This document shows, piece by piece, positions 7,100 through 12,491 of a DNA stretch of 12,491 bases. A program made the position numbers and the translations under genes. The DNA is from Candidatus Methanophagales archaeon (GTDB taxonomy: Archaea > Halobacteriota > Syntropharchaeia > Alkanophagales > Methanospirareceae): positions 1-12,491 of the forward strand of contig JAUXHM010000015.1 of the NCBI GenBank assembly GCA_030621535.1, read 5' to 3'. Numbering within the stretch: position 1 is the first letter of the stretch; every line of letters begins with the position of its first letter. The notes under the pieces were generated by a model. The model saw only the letters and a program-made list of their open reading frames with translations. It searched no databases and was not told where the DNA came from.

Positions 7100-8197
7100 A
7101 TGATGGAAGTGATAAATACGCTGATGGAGACGGTGATGAGCAATCAGGTGAGTATACCTCTTATAGAGCCGATGCTGGACTTATTGCCGGAAATCCCGAT
7201 GCTGCAATATATGGTCGCGTTTATGTTATGGAAGCCACTTTTTGCGATTTTAATTTGCCCGGGTCTTACGGTCGGCGGTATTACACTGTTATTCTTCCCG
7301 TGGATAGAACGGAAACTATGTGGGAGGGCACAGTGGAGAGTAGGACCACACGAAATAGTATGGTGGTTAGGAGGAGTAATCCAGATACTTGCAGATACAC
7401 TGAGATTCCTTTTCCAGGAGGTGATAGTGCATAAGGATGCACATAGGCCTTATTTCCTGCAGTTCCCGTTCCTATCATTCATGATTTTCCTTTTGCCATT
7501 GCTATTCATCCCTGCGGGAACGATTGTAGCGATACAAACGCCTTATGCGATACAGATAATACTCGCATTGGTGTGTCTATTCCCATTGTTCATTTTAGGG
7601 CTTGGTTGGGCATCAAACAGCCGATTTGCTTATATCGGGACAGTAAGAGAAGCATTCGTGTACTTTGCGTATGAGATACCGTTCATCATAGCGGCAATCG
7701 CGATGATTATTTTATATGGGACATCAGACCCACTATTGATGGCAAGTAGGCAATCTATACCAGGAATAATACTCAATCCCATTGCCGCACTGGTATTCTT
7801 TATCGGTGCTGCGATGGCGACCTCGAGAATGCCGTTTGAGATAGCTGAATCGGACCAGGAGTTGTGTGCGGGACCGCATGTAGAGTATTCGGGGATTGCA
7901 TTTGGGCTTATCTACGTATTGTGCTACGAGAAGGCGTATATTTTGAGTGCGCTTATGACCATTTTATTCCTTGGAGGCGGGAGTGGCCCGGCGATTGCAG
8001 GTCTCGGCGATTTATCCGGTGTTTTCTGGTTCGTGGTAAAGACATATCTTGTGCTGACCACGTTGTTCATGCTTCGTACGGTATATCCGAGATATAGACT
8101 TGATCAGGGCTTGAAACTGGGATGGTCGCCAATGCTCTGCTTAGCTCTAATTGGTCTTGCAATATCATTAGTAGTAGTGGCGGTGAGGGTGATATAA
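7100..8197 (+). CDS. fqoH: F420H2 dehydrogenase membrane subunit H (FqoH/NuoH-like)
   Basis: This 365-residue protein has about eight membrane helices and is the subunit that forms the entry to the quinone cavity and links the redox reaction to the proton pump. The NuoH signatures are clear: WIERKLCGRAQWRVGP (residues 68-83, usual form ERR.LGR.Q.R.GPN), ADTLRFLFQE (99-107), GWASNSRFAYIGTVREAF (usual GW.SNSKYA..G..R), MPFEIAESDQELCAG (usual PFD..EAEqELVaG) and HVEYSGIAFGLIY. These carry the conserved acidic loop residues lining the cavity. The N-terminus is about 35 residues longer than the first helix needs, and starts at 7100 or 7103 cannot be told apart. The next gene follows after two bases. 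Its place after D and before I matches all Nuo and Fqo operons. Confidence 0.95.
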   Translation: MMEVINTLMETVMSNQVSIPLIEPMLDLLPEIPMLQYMVAFMLWKPLFAILICPGLTVGGITLLFFPWIERKLCGRAQWRVGPHEIVWWLGGVIQILADTLRFLFQEVIVHKDAHRPYFLQFPFLSFMIFLLPLLFIPAGTIVAIQTPYAIQIILALVCLFPLFILGLGWASNSRFAYIGTVREAFVYFAYEIPFIIAAIAMIILYGTSDPLLMASRQSIPGIILNPIAALVFFIGAAMATSRMPFEIAESDQELCAGPHVEYSGIAFGLIYVLCYEKAYILSALMTILFLGGGSGPAIAGLGDLSGVFWFVVKTYLVLTTLFMLRTVYPRYRLDQGLKLGWSPMLCLALIGLAISLVVVAVRVI

Positions 8198-8199
8198 AA

Positions 8200-8937
8200 A
8201 TGAAAAGTATGAAGAAAGTTGTAGGACCGGAATATAATTTAGGCGAGAAGATAAAGACGAATGTGTATGCCGTGGGTGTAGCCATGCAGGAATCGGTGTA
8301 CCCACACACAGCGACGGTATTTTATCCGAGAGAAAGGAAGAAGATGCCGGATAATTTCAGGGGATTTATACTGTTTGACCCCGATAAATGTATAAGTTGT
8401 TTCAATTGCTCGTTTGTATGTCCTGCAAATGCGATTCGAATGAAGGAAGCACCAAATAAGCGATATTATCCCACGGTGGATTATGGCAGGTGCATTTTCT
8501 GCCATTTCTGCATTGATTCTTGCTCCGGTGGTGCATTAAAGGCGACAAAAATCCACGATGTCGCATATAAGGATATGGATGAGATGTTCACACCCACAGA
8601 GGAAATGATAGAGCTGCCGGAAATAATCAGAGAGGACAAGAAATATGTGGAATACGAGATAGAAGAGGACGATTTGCATTTGAAGAGGACAAAGGGTGAG
8701 GACTACCTTTTTGTCGATGTGCCGCCACCCATACAAATTCCAATGGTGAGTCAGTGCATAGACAGAGCAAGCTGTATTGGATGTCGGGTTTGCGAGGAGA
8801 TGTGCGAAAGCGGAGCGATTTCTTCTTCGGCTGAGAATGGCATGCTAAGAATGAAAATAGATACGGATAAGTGCACGGGCTGCGGATTATGTGTTAAGGA
8901 GTGCTCGATGCAGATATTGAAGCTTGAGAGGAAATGA
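8200..8937 (+). CDS. fqoI: F420H2 dehydrogenase iron-sulfur subunit I with four [4Fe-4S] motifs (FqoI/NuoI-like)
   Basis: This 245-residue soluble protein carries electrons from FqoF to the N2 cluster of the B domain. Four CxxCxxCxxxC motifs are visible: C64-67-70-74 (followed by P), C98-101-104-108, C192-195-198-202 and C225-228-231-235. The first two correspond to N6a/N6b of NuoI. The last two form a second ferredoxin-like domain after an acidic linker (about residues 120-185, with EIEEDD). Ordinary NuoI is roughly 160-180 residues with only two clusters, so this version is extended. The start at 8200 follows fqoH by two bases, with AGGGTGA 7 bases upstream; an upstream in-frame ATG at 8122 lies well inside fqoH and is not used. 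The second motif lacks the usual proline after its last cysteine (CSG), which is tolerated in many ferredoxins. Confidence 0.93.
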   Translation: MKSMKKVVGPEYNLGEKIKTNVYAVGVAMQESVYPHTATVFYPRERKKMPDNFRGFILFDPDKCISCFNCSFVCPANAIRMKEAPNKRYYPTVDYGRCIFCHFCIDSCSGGALKATKIHDVAYKDMDEMFTPTEEMIELPEIIREDKKYVEYEIEEDDLHLKRTKGEDYLFVDVPPPIQIPMVSQCIDRASCIGCRVCEEMCESGAISSSAENGMLRMKIDTDKCTGCGLCVKECSMQILKLERK

Positions 8938-8941
8938 AAAA

Positions 8942-9985
8942 ATGGCAACAGCAGTAGGTGCAGGACAATCGGAATGGGAAGTAGCGGTTCCGGAGAAACC
9001 GTTAAAGGACAAGACATATTTTGAGAATTTAAAGGCTAAGGTCATAGATACGAATTTATGCAGCCGGTGTTTGACATGTGCGGCGATATGCCCGGGTGGA
9101 ATAACAGTGGTAGGTAACAAAGTAGATTTCCCTGACTATGAAACCAAATGCCTCGACTGCGGTGCTTGTGTACGCGTATGCCCGAGGTTTGTTTACGAGC
9201 CAAAAAGCGGCTTGGGCGATTATATAGAGTTCATCGCCGGGCGGTCAAAGCGGTTTGCGGGACAGGATGGCGCGATGGTAACGGAACTTCTGGTTTCTGC
9301 AATTGAAATGGGTATGATAGACCGCGGTTTGTTCGCGGGCAGGGACGAGAAATGGGCAACTGAGATGTTCCACGTGCGAGAACCCGAACAGCTTGCGATT
9401 ACCACGCTCGGAGGCACGAAATACACGTTCGCGGATGTGCTGCCCGCATTGAAGGAAGCGGTAATGTTCACGAAGCGAGGTGTGGGTATTGTCGGAACGC
9501 CCTGCATCGTTTCTGGCGTCAGGAAACTGCAGCAGGAGTATCCGATTTTCCGAGATCGCGTAAAACTCGTTGTGGGTCTGTTCTGCACCGAGAATTTCCA
9601 TTACGACGATATTACGAAATTCCTGCAAGAAAAAGGTGTTGATTTCTCGAAACTCGTTAAAACTGATATTATCAAAGGCAAATTTATCTCTACGATGACC
9701 GATGGAAAAGTAAAATTTAAGGTGGCAGAAGCAGAGGATATTATTGCAAGTGGCTGCAACGTTTGCACCGACTTCACCGCGGTGGAAAGTGATGCGAGTG
9801 TGGGGAGTGTAGGCAGCGAAAAGGGGTTTTCTACCGTAGCAGTGCGCGAAGAGAATGCTAAGAAGGTTATAGAATATATCAAAGAGAAGGGATATGCGGA
9901 TTTCGGTGAGGCGGATACCTCTCAACTGGACTTCCTTATCGGGCATAAGAAGAAGCGGGAAGAGAATATCAAAGGGGATCGGTAA
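8942..9985 (+). CDS. fqoF: F420H2 dehydrogenase input subunit F (FqoF/FpoF, FrhB family)
   Basis: This is the 347-residue flavin and iron-sulfur subunit that oxidises the deazaflavin F420H2 and feeds electrons to the complex, replacing the NADH module (NuoEFG) of bacterial complex I. The N-terminal domain has two ferredoxin motifs (C40-43-46-50 and C70-73-76-80, each followed by P). The rest is FrhB-like: GVGIVGTPCIVSGVRKLQ (C188), LVVGLFCTENF (C215), and GCNVCTDFTAVESDASVGSVG (C272, C275), the last being the hallmark FrhB segment with further iron-sulfur ligands and FAD contacts. The ATG at 8942 is preferred because GAGG lies 10 bases upstream; an in-frame TTG at 8924 lies inside fqoI and overlaps that site. 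It is the last gene of the operon, as fqoF is in Archaeoglobus. The alternative, a stand-alone F420-dependent reductase, is unlikely given the context. Confidence 0.95.
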   Translation: MATAVGAGQSEWEVAVPEKPLKDKTYFENLKAKVIDTNLCSRCLTCAAICPGGITVVGNKVDFPDYETKCLDCGACVRVCPRFVYEPKSGLGDYIEFIAGRSKRFAGQDGAMVTELLVSAIEMGMIDRGLFAGRDEKWATEMFHVREPEQLAITTLGGTKYTFADVLPALKEAVMFTKRGVGIVGTPCIVSGVRKLQQEYPIFRDRVKLVVGLFCTENFHYDDITKFLQEKGVDFSKLVKTDIIKGKFISTMTDGKVKFKVAEAEDIIASGCNVCTDFTAVESDASVGSVGSEKGFSTVAVREENAKKVIEYIKEKGYADFGEADTSQLDFLIGHKKKREENIKGDR

Positions 9986-10013
9986 TTGCAAAATGCAAAA
10001 ACACTTTTATACG

Positions 10014-10141
10014 CATTCCAAAAATTATTAACCACAAGATTACACAGATTTTCACGAGATTATTTATAAAACTTTTTTTTGTTTTTTCTTTTAGCACAGG
10101 TTTTCTTTTTGTAAAATCTCGTGGTTCATTATTTGCAATTT
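10014..10141. repeat. Inverted-repeat element 1 (MITE-like), related to element 2
   Basis: The left end (10014-10046) matches 10902-10934 of element 2 at 31 of 33 positions, and the right end (10115-10141) is identical over 27 bases to 11070-11096. The interior differs in length and sequence except for TTCACGAGA (10051-10059). The ends are inverted copies of each other: TTAACCACAAGATT at the left against AATCTCGTGGTTC at the right, and CACGAGATT (10053-10061) pairs perfectly with AATCTCGTG (10115-10123). Shared ends with unrelated middles suggest a small non-autonomous mobile element or a structured intergenic repeat family. No transposase is encoded here. Confidence 0.7.
10073..10092 (+). 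terminator. Candidate transcription terminator of the fqo operon (T-rich tract)
   Basis: Runs of eight, six and four T separated by single G or C lie about 90 bases after the fqoF stop. Archaeal RNA polymerase commonly terminates at such U-rich stretches without needing a hairpin. A second T-rich stretch follows at 10101-10110. The tract lies within repeat element 1. Confidence 0.5.
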
Positions 10142-10232
10142 TCATTGTCTGTTCAAAAATCCACCGAATTTTGAGCAGATACACAGGGGCACTGTCGAAT
10201 TTTCTAGTAAAATCACTATATCCTTGAATTTT

Positions 10233-10325
10233 ACCGCAGAGCACACGGAGAACGCAGAACCATCAGGAAAGTCAGCAAGGATTGAAACAGTCCTAGAACT
10301 CTGCGTACTCTGCGCTCTCCGCGGT
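10233..10325. repeat. Imperfect inverted repeat of the ACCGCAGAG type
   Basis: The left arm (10233-10261, beginning ACCGCAGAGCACACGGAG) and the reverse complement of the right arm (10297-10325, beginning ACCGCGGAGAGCGCAGAG) agree at 20 of 29 positions, most mismatches being transitions. The arms are separated by 35 bases. Within the right arm the unit GCGGAGAGC/GCAGAGTAC/GCAGAG repeats about every nine bases. RNA from either strand could fold into a long imperfect hairpin. I recall similar ACCGCAGAG and ACCACAGATT repeats from other prokaryotic genomes, but could not check this. Confidence 0.65.
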
Positions 10326-10371
10326 GGATAATAATGTATCACTACATTTTTAGACAGTGTCGTACACGGGC

Positions 10372-10812
10372 TTAACTCAGATGCAGCTTCTTCTTAATTT
10401 CCCCCAATTGCTTCTTATTTAATTGTAGCATATCCACTATCTGCGACTCAGGATAGTTTTCTATAAATAGCCAGATAAATTCCTCTTCTGTGGATGCTAA
10501 CTTCTCTTCTTTGATGAGTCCGGTGAGTTTTTCTACTTTCCGCTTTATATCTTTTATGACCGTCTCTATGCCTGTCGGTTTGACCACTACCGCGTGCTTA
10601 TGCTTGGTGCCTGATTTCGGATAGCCAAAGGTGTTTAACGTACGTCCAATGGAATTAAATTTCAGTAACGGCAAATCCACTTTGGCTCGGCGTGCATTTT
10701 CTTCTTCGAATATCTCATCCGCAGACAGGCCTTCTTCCGTATTTAACTGCTCCAAGTAACGATTCATCCAATGAGTTGGTTTCGCCTTTGCCACTTCTTC
10801 TGCTTGTCCCAT
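10372..10812 (-). CDS. Hypothetical protein, 146 residues
   Basis: I do not recognise this protein. It is hydrophilic, without signal peptide or membrane segments, and looks mostly helical. The N-terminal third is acidic (LNTEEGLSADEIFEEENARR). The middle has a glycine-containing basic stretch (FGYPKSGTKHKHAVVV), followed by a charged helix that could be a coiled coil (IKDIKRKVEKLTGLIKEEK). The last ~40 residues (ESQIVDMLQLNKKQLGEIKKKL) have the spacing of a helix-turn-helix, so nucleic-acid binding is possible but unproven. It is likely a real gene: AGGAGA lies eight bases before the ATG and a TATA box (CTTTATATAA) lies about 35 bases further upstream. It stands alone between two related repeat elements and points against the fqo operon. 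A role as a repeat-associated or defence accessory protein cannot be judged from sequence. Confidence 0.65.
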   Translation of the reverse strand: MGQAEEVAKAKPTHWMNRYLEQLNTEEGLSADEIFEEENARRAKVDLPLLKFNSIGRTLNTFGYPKSGTKHKHAVVVKPTGIETVIKDIKRKVEKLTGLIKEEKLASTEEEFIWLFIENYPESQIVDMLQLNKKQLGEIKKKLHLS

Positions 10813-10820
10813 TTTTTGAT

Positions 10821-10826
10821 TCTCCT
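10821..10826 (-). promoter_or_regulatory. Shine-Dalgarno site of the 146-residue protein gene
   Basis: On the minus strand AGGAGA lies eight bases before the ATG whose first base is 10812. It supports this start and the reality of the gene. Confidence 0.6.
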
Positions 10827-10847
10827 ACTCATTATCTATGTAAGGGG

Positions 10848-10857
10848 TTATATAAAG
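10848..10857 (-). promoter_or_regulatory. TATA box of the 146-residue protein gene
   Basis: The minus-strand sequence CTTTATATAA is a good archaeal TATA element. Its centre is about 40 bases from the ATG, so transcription starting about 25 bases downstream would give a short leader just including the Shine-Dalgarno site. Confidence 0.55.
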
Positions 10858-10894
10858 TTTTCTAAATATTGCTGTGCACGCACGGGTGCGTAAA

Positions 10895-11115
10895 ATATAG
10901 TCATTCCGAAAATTATTAACCACCAGATTACACATCGTGGGCTCTGCCCACGTCCCGAAAACCCTGAAAGGGTTTATTTCACGAGAGAAGAATAATGGAT
11001 TTTAGTTTTCAGTGTTGCATTGACGATTTTACCCCCAGTTAACCTGTATTTCTTGTGTTAATCGTGTGGAATCTCGTGGTTCATTATTTGCAATTTATTA
11101 TGGGAATGACTATAT
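10895..11115. repeat. Inverted-repeat element 2 (MITE-like) with perfect 13-bp termini
   Basis: The outermost 13 bases, ATATAGTCATTCC (10895-10907), are repeated exactly in inverted form at 11103-11115. Further in, AACCACCAGATTACAC (from 10918) is mirrored by an inverted, slightly changed copy at 11052-11081. The 221-base element contains two tandem perfect hairpins (10936-10952 and 10959-10975). Its inner ends match element 1. Terminal inverted repeats, small size and absence of coding capacity fit a miniature inverted-repeat element. A target-site duplication is not clear; the outer TA/TATA could be one but could equally be part of the terminal repeat. Confidence 0.7.
10936..10975. other. 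Two tandem perfect hairpins inside element 2
   Basis: CGTGGGC-TCT-GCCCACG (10936-10952) is a seven-base-pair stem with a three-base loop. After six bases AAACCCT-GAA-AGGGTTT (10959-10975) is another seven-base-pair stem with a three-base loop. Both are perfect, so they read as hairpins on either strand. They could be structural parts of the repeat element or a small structured RNA. Confidence 0.7.
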
Positions 11116-11118
11116 AAC
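11111..11118 (+). promoter_or_regulatory. TATA box of the geranylgeranyl reductase gene
   Basis: TATATAAC is centred about 23 bases before the ATG at 11137, the spacing expected when transcription begins at or next to the start codon. No Shine-Dalgarno site is visible between it and the ATG, which supports a leaderless transcript. Five of its bases belong to the right terminal repeat of element 2. Confidence 0.6.
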
Positions 11119-11136
11119 TATCAAAGTATAGATACA

Positions 11137-12327
11137 ATGAACGAGGAGAAATACGATGTTGTAGTGGTAGGGGCAGGCCCTGCGGGGAGTATAACCGCGA
11201 AGACCGCTGCTGAACGAGGACTGGACGTTCTTTTAATAGAAAGGAATCCGGAGATAGGGGTGCCGGTGAAATGCGGTGAGTGCGTAAGCAAGGAAATAGA
11301 GCGGTTTGTTGATATTGATCGCAGATGGATATGCGCAGGGATACGGGGAACTATCACATACGGCCCTGACGGCACGAAGGTGGTTTTATCGGTTGAAGGA
11401 GCAGAAGAAGTGGGGTATGTACTTGAAAGAAAGATATTTGATAAGTGCCTAGCACAGGAAGCCGCACGTGCAGGCGCGGAAGTGCGAGTAAAAACTCAGG
11501 CTTATGGTGTTGTTAATGACAGTGGTTATGCAAAGGGCGTGTATGCAAGAACTGCGGAAGCGGAGGAGGACATTCGTATTTCTGCGGATGTAGTTGTGGG
11601 TGCGGATGGTGTGGAATCGCGAGTAGGTAAATGGGGTGGTATTGACACAACATTGCGTTTGGCTGACGTGGCAACGTGTGCAGAGTTCCTCATGTGTGAC
11701 GTTGAAGTGAACAATGAGTACTGTGAGATTTTCTTTGGTGATGACGTAGCACCTAAAGGGTATGGCTGGATATTTCCAAAAGGGGACCATTGCGCAAATG
11801 TAGGTCTTGGGATAGGTGCTGACGTTTCTAATGAGAACCATTGTGCACGCGATTATCTGAATGCTTTTGTGGGTGCCAAATTCCCGAATGGGAATATAAT
11901 AGCTGAGATGTACGGTGCGGTGCCACTGAGCGGCCCGGTATATGAAACGGTAGCGAATGGATTGATTTTAGTTGGTGATGCGGCAAGACACGTTAATCCG
12001 ATCACAGGTGGGGGGATTTTAGAAGCAATGCAAGGCGGAGAAATAGCGGGGGACGTAATCGCAAAAGCAGTACAAGAAAACGACTTCTCAAAGAGAAGAT
12101 TGCGTGAATACGAGAAGAGATGGAGAAAAGAGTTTGGTAAAGTTTTGAAAGCGGGATTGAAGACAAAGAATATCGTGTTGGGGCTGAGCAGCCAGGACCT
12201 CAACAGGTTTTTCCATGCATTAGAGGGAGAGATGATAACAAAAGAGTTCAGCGAACGAGCATTGTTGAAAGAGATAATAAAGAGGAATCCGAGGATACTG
12301 TTCAAGTTAGTGGGGATGATGTTTTAA
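11137..12327 (+). CDS. Geranylgeranyl reductase family FAD protein (archaeal lipid or quinone side-chain reductase)
   Basis: This 396-residue flavoprotein would saturate double bonds in isoprenoid chains, either of archaeal ether lipids (digeranylgeranylglycerophospholipid reductase) or of menaquinone. The N-terminus is an FAD Rossmann fold: VVVGAGPAG (residues 9-17) ending at the acidic residue of LIER. The family cysteine motif VKCGECVS (C47) follows, then the middle FAD motif DVVVGADGVESRVG (151-164), the substrate-pocket motif GYGWIFPKG (208-216; family pattern YxWxFPxG), and the FAD motif LVGDAARHVNPITGGGI (278-294). Length is normal for the family and there is no membrane helix. The start is fixed by the fold beginning at residue 6 and by the close TATA box. 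It is separated from the fqo operon by the repeat region and the minus-strand gene, so it is independently transcribed. Lipid versus quinone substrate cannot be decided from sequence. Confidence 0.92.
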   Translation: MNEEKYDVVVVGAGPAGSITAKTAAERGLDVLLIERNPEIGVPVKCGECVSKEIERFVDIDRRWICAGIRGTITYGPDGTKVVLSVEGAEEVGYVLERKIFDKCLAQEAARAGAEVRVKTQAYGVVNDSGYAKGVYARTAEAEEDIRISADVVVGADGVESRVGKWGGIDTTLRLADVATCAEFLMCDVEVNNEYCEIFFGDDVAPKGYGWIFPKGDHCANVGLGIGADVSNENHCARDYLNAFVGAKFPNGNIIAEMYGAVPLSGPVYETVANGLILVGDAARHVNPITGGGILEAMQGGEIAGDVIAKAVQENDFSKRRLREYEKRWRKEFGKVLKAGLKTKNIVLGLSSQDLNRFFHALEGEMITKEFSERALLKEIIKRNPRILFKLVGMMF

Positions 12328-12337
12328 GTAAAAAAAT

Positions 12338-12449
12338 ATTAACCACAGATTACACAGATTAACACAGATGATAAGAATCAACACGGTTAAACTACGAGAA
12401 AAAATAATTTCTGATAATCGGACGCAGATGAACGCAGATAATCAGGATT
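12338..12449. repeat. CACAGATTA-type and CGCAGATGA-type periodic repeat downstream of the reductase gene
   Basis: ATTAACCACAGATTACACAG begins at 12338 and the unit CACAGAT occurs three times at 9-10 base spacing up to 12370. About 50 bases on, CGCAGATGAACGCAGATAAT (12423-12442) repeats CGCAGAT twice at 10-base spacing. The first part matches the left ends of elements 1 and 2 apart from a one-base indel or substitution, so this is a third member or fragment of the same repeat family. Confidence 0.6.
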
Positions 12450-12450
12450 T

Positions 12451-12479
12451 CAAATATAAGGTTTAATAGACGGAGGAGA
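12451..12479 (+). promoter_or_regulatory. Probable promoter and ribosome binding site of a gene starting beyond the window
   Basis: AAATATAAGG (12452-12461) resembles an archaeal TATA element and GGAGGAG (12472-12478) is a strong Shine-Dalgarno sequence. No ATG follows before the window ends at 12491, so a start just outside is expected. Confidence 0.4.
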
Positions 12480-12491
12480 TTATTAGAATCT

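Larger units (their letters stand above)
9986..10371. other. Intergenic region between convergent fqoF and a minus-strand gene, filled with inverted repeats
   Basis: These 386 bases hold no credible gene. From left to right they contain repeat element 1 (10014-10141) with a long T-rich tract inside it, three copies of GAATTTT about 30 bases apart (10166, 10197, 10226), and an imperfect inverted repeat of the ACCGCAGAG type (10233-10325). Composition is much more AT-rich than in the operon apart from the ACCGCAGAG repeat. The flanking genes converge, so the region must contain the ends of both transcripts. Confidence 0.8.
10813..11136. other. Divergent intergenic region holding two promoters and repeat element 2
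   Basis: These 324 bases separate the minus-strand hypothetical gene from the plus-strand geranylgeranyl reductase gene. They contain the minus-strand promoter (10821-10857), about 37 bases of plain sequence with TGTGCACGCACGGGTGCG, then inverted-repeat element 2 (10895-11115), whose right end merges with the TATA box of the reductase gene. No open reading frame of credible length is present. Confidence 0.8.

Noticed and set aside
9245..9991. Long minus-strand open frame (248 codons) opposite fqoF.
   Set aside because: It overlaps the conserved FrhB-type coding sequence throughout and its translation looks like an antisense shadow.
10276..10290. GGATTGAAAC resembles the 3' end of many CRISPR repeats.
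   Set aside because: It occurs once, within the loop of an inverted repeat, with no regularly spaced copies or spacers nearby.
10331..10356. TGTA-TCAC-TACATTTTT as a hairpin terminator.
   Set aside because: The stem has only four base pairs, and the strand on which the T-run would act has no gene ending nearby other than fqoF, which already has a stronger T-tract.
10190..10359. Seven-base inverted pair CACTGTC (10190-10196) and GACAGTG (10353-10359) flanking the ACCGCAGAG repeat, a possible element border.
   Set aside because: Seven bases is short for a 170-base span and no target duplication is seen; chance cannot be excluded.

Overview
The window reads as archaeal DNA. It holds the 3' two thirds of a gene cluster for a membrane-bound F420H2 dehydrogenase of the Fqo/Fpo type (a complex I relative), followed by a repeat-rich intergenic region with one unknown gene and a geranylgeranyl reductase. 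Archaeal signs are the F420-binding FrhB-type input subunit, the isoprenoid lipid or quinone reductase, TATA boxes about 23-40 bp ahead of starts, and Shine-Dalgarno sites inside the operon. As I recall it, the order M-L-N-A-B-C-D-H-I-F matches the Archaeoglobus fulgidus fqo operon (fqoJKMLN-A-B/C-D-H-I-F) better than the Methanosarcina fpo operon, where FpoF is encoded elsewhere. The best guess is an anaerobic methane- or alkane-oxidising archaeon of the ANME-1/Syntropharchaeia type, or a relative of Archaeoglobi. That placement is inference and was not tested by any search.

Layout: 1-9985, all on the + strand and tightly spaced, carries fqoM (5' end outside the window), fqoL, fqoN, fqoA, a Yip1-like membrane protein gene, one gene encoding fused B, C and D subunits, fqoH, a four-cluster fqoI, and fqoF. 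M/L and L/N have overlapping stop/start codons; most later genes follow purine-rich ribosome binding sites. Positions 9986-11136 hold two related inverted-repeat elements (about 10014-10141 and 10895-11115), a separate ACCGCAGAG-type inverted repeat (10233-10325), and a minus-strand gene for an unknown 146-residue protein with its own TATA box and ribosome binding site. Positions 11137-12327 encode a geranylgeranyl reductase-family flavoprotein, apparently read from a leaderless or near-leaderless transcript. The last ~160 bases hold a third copy of the CACAGATTA-type repeat and what looks like the promoter and ribosome binding site of a gene starting just beyond the window.

How the genes work together: FqoF (FAD, two ferredoxin-like clusters) would take hydride from F420H2 and pass electrons to FqoI, then to the N2-type cluster of the FqoB domain and to a membrane electron carrier (probably menaquinone or a similar lipid) at the FqoB-FqoD-FqoH interface. 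FqoA, H, N, M and L form the proton-pumping membrane arm. The geranylgeranyl reductase could saturate membrane lipids or the quinone side chain. The most notable features are the B-C-D triple fusion, the Yip1-like gene inserted in the operon, apparent replacement of both quinone-head-group ligands in the D domain, a Lys-to-Glu change in the pump subunit N, and a mobile-looking inverted-repeat element whose end provides the TATA box of the geranylgeranyl reductase gene.
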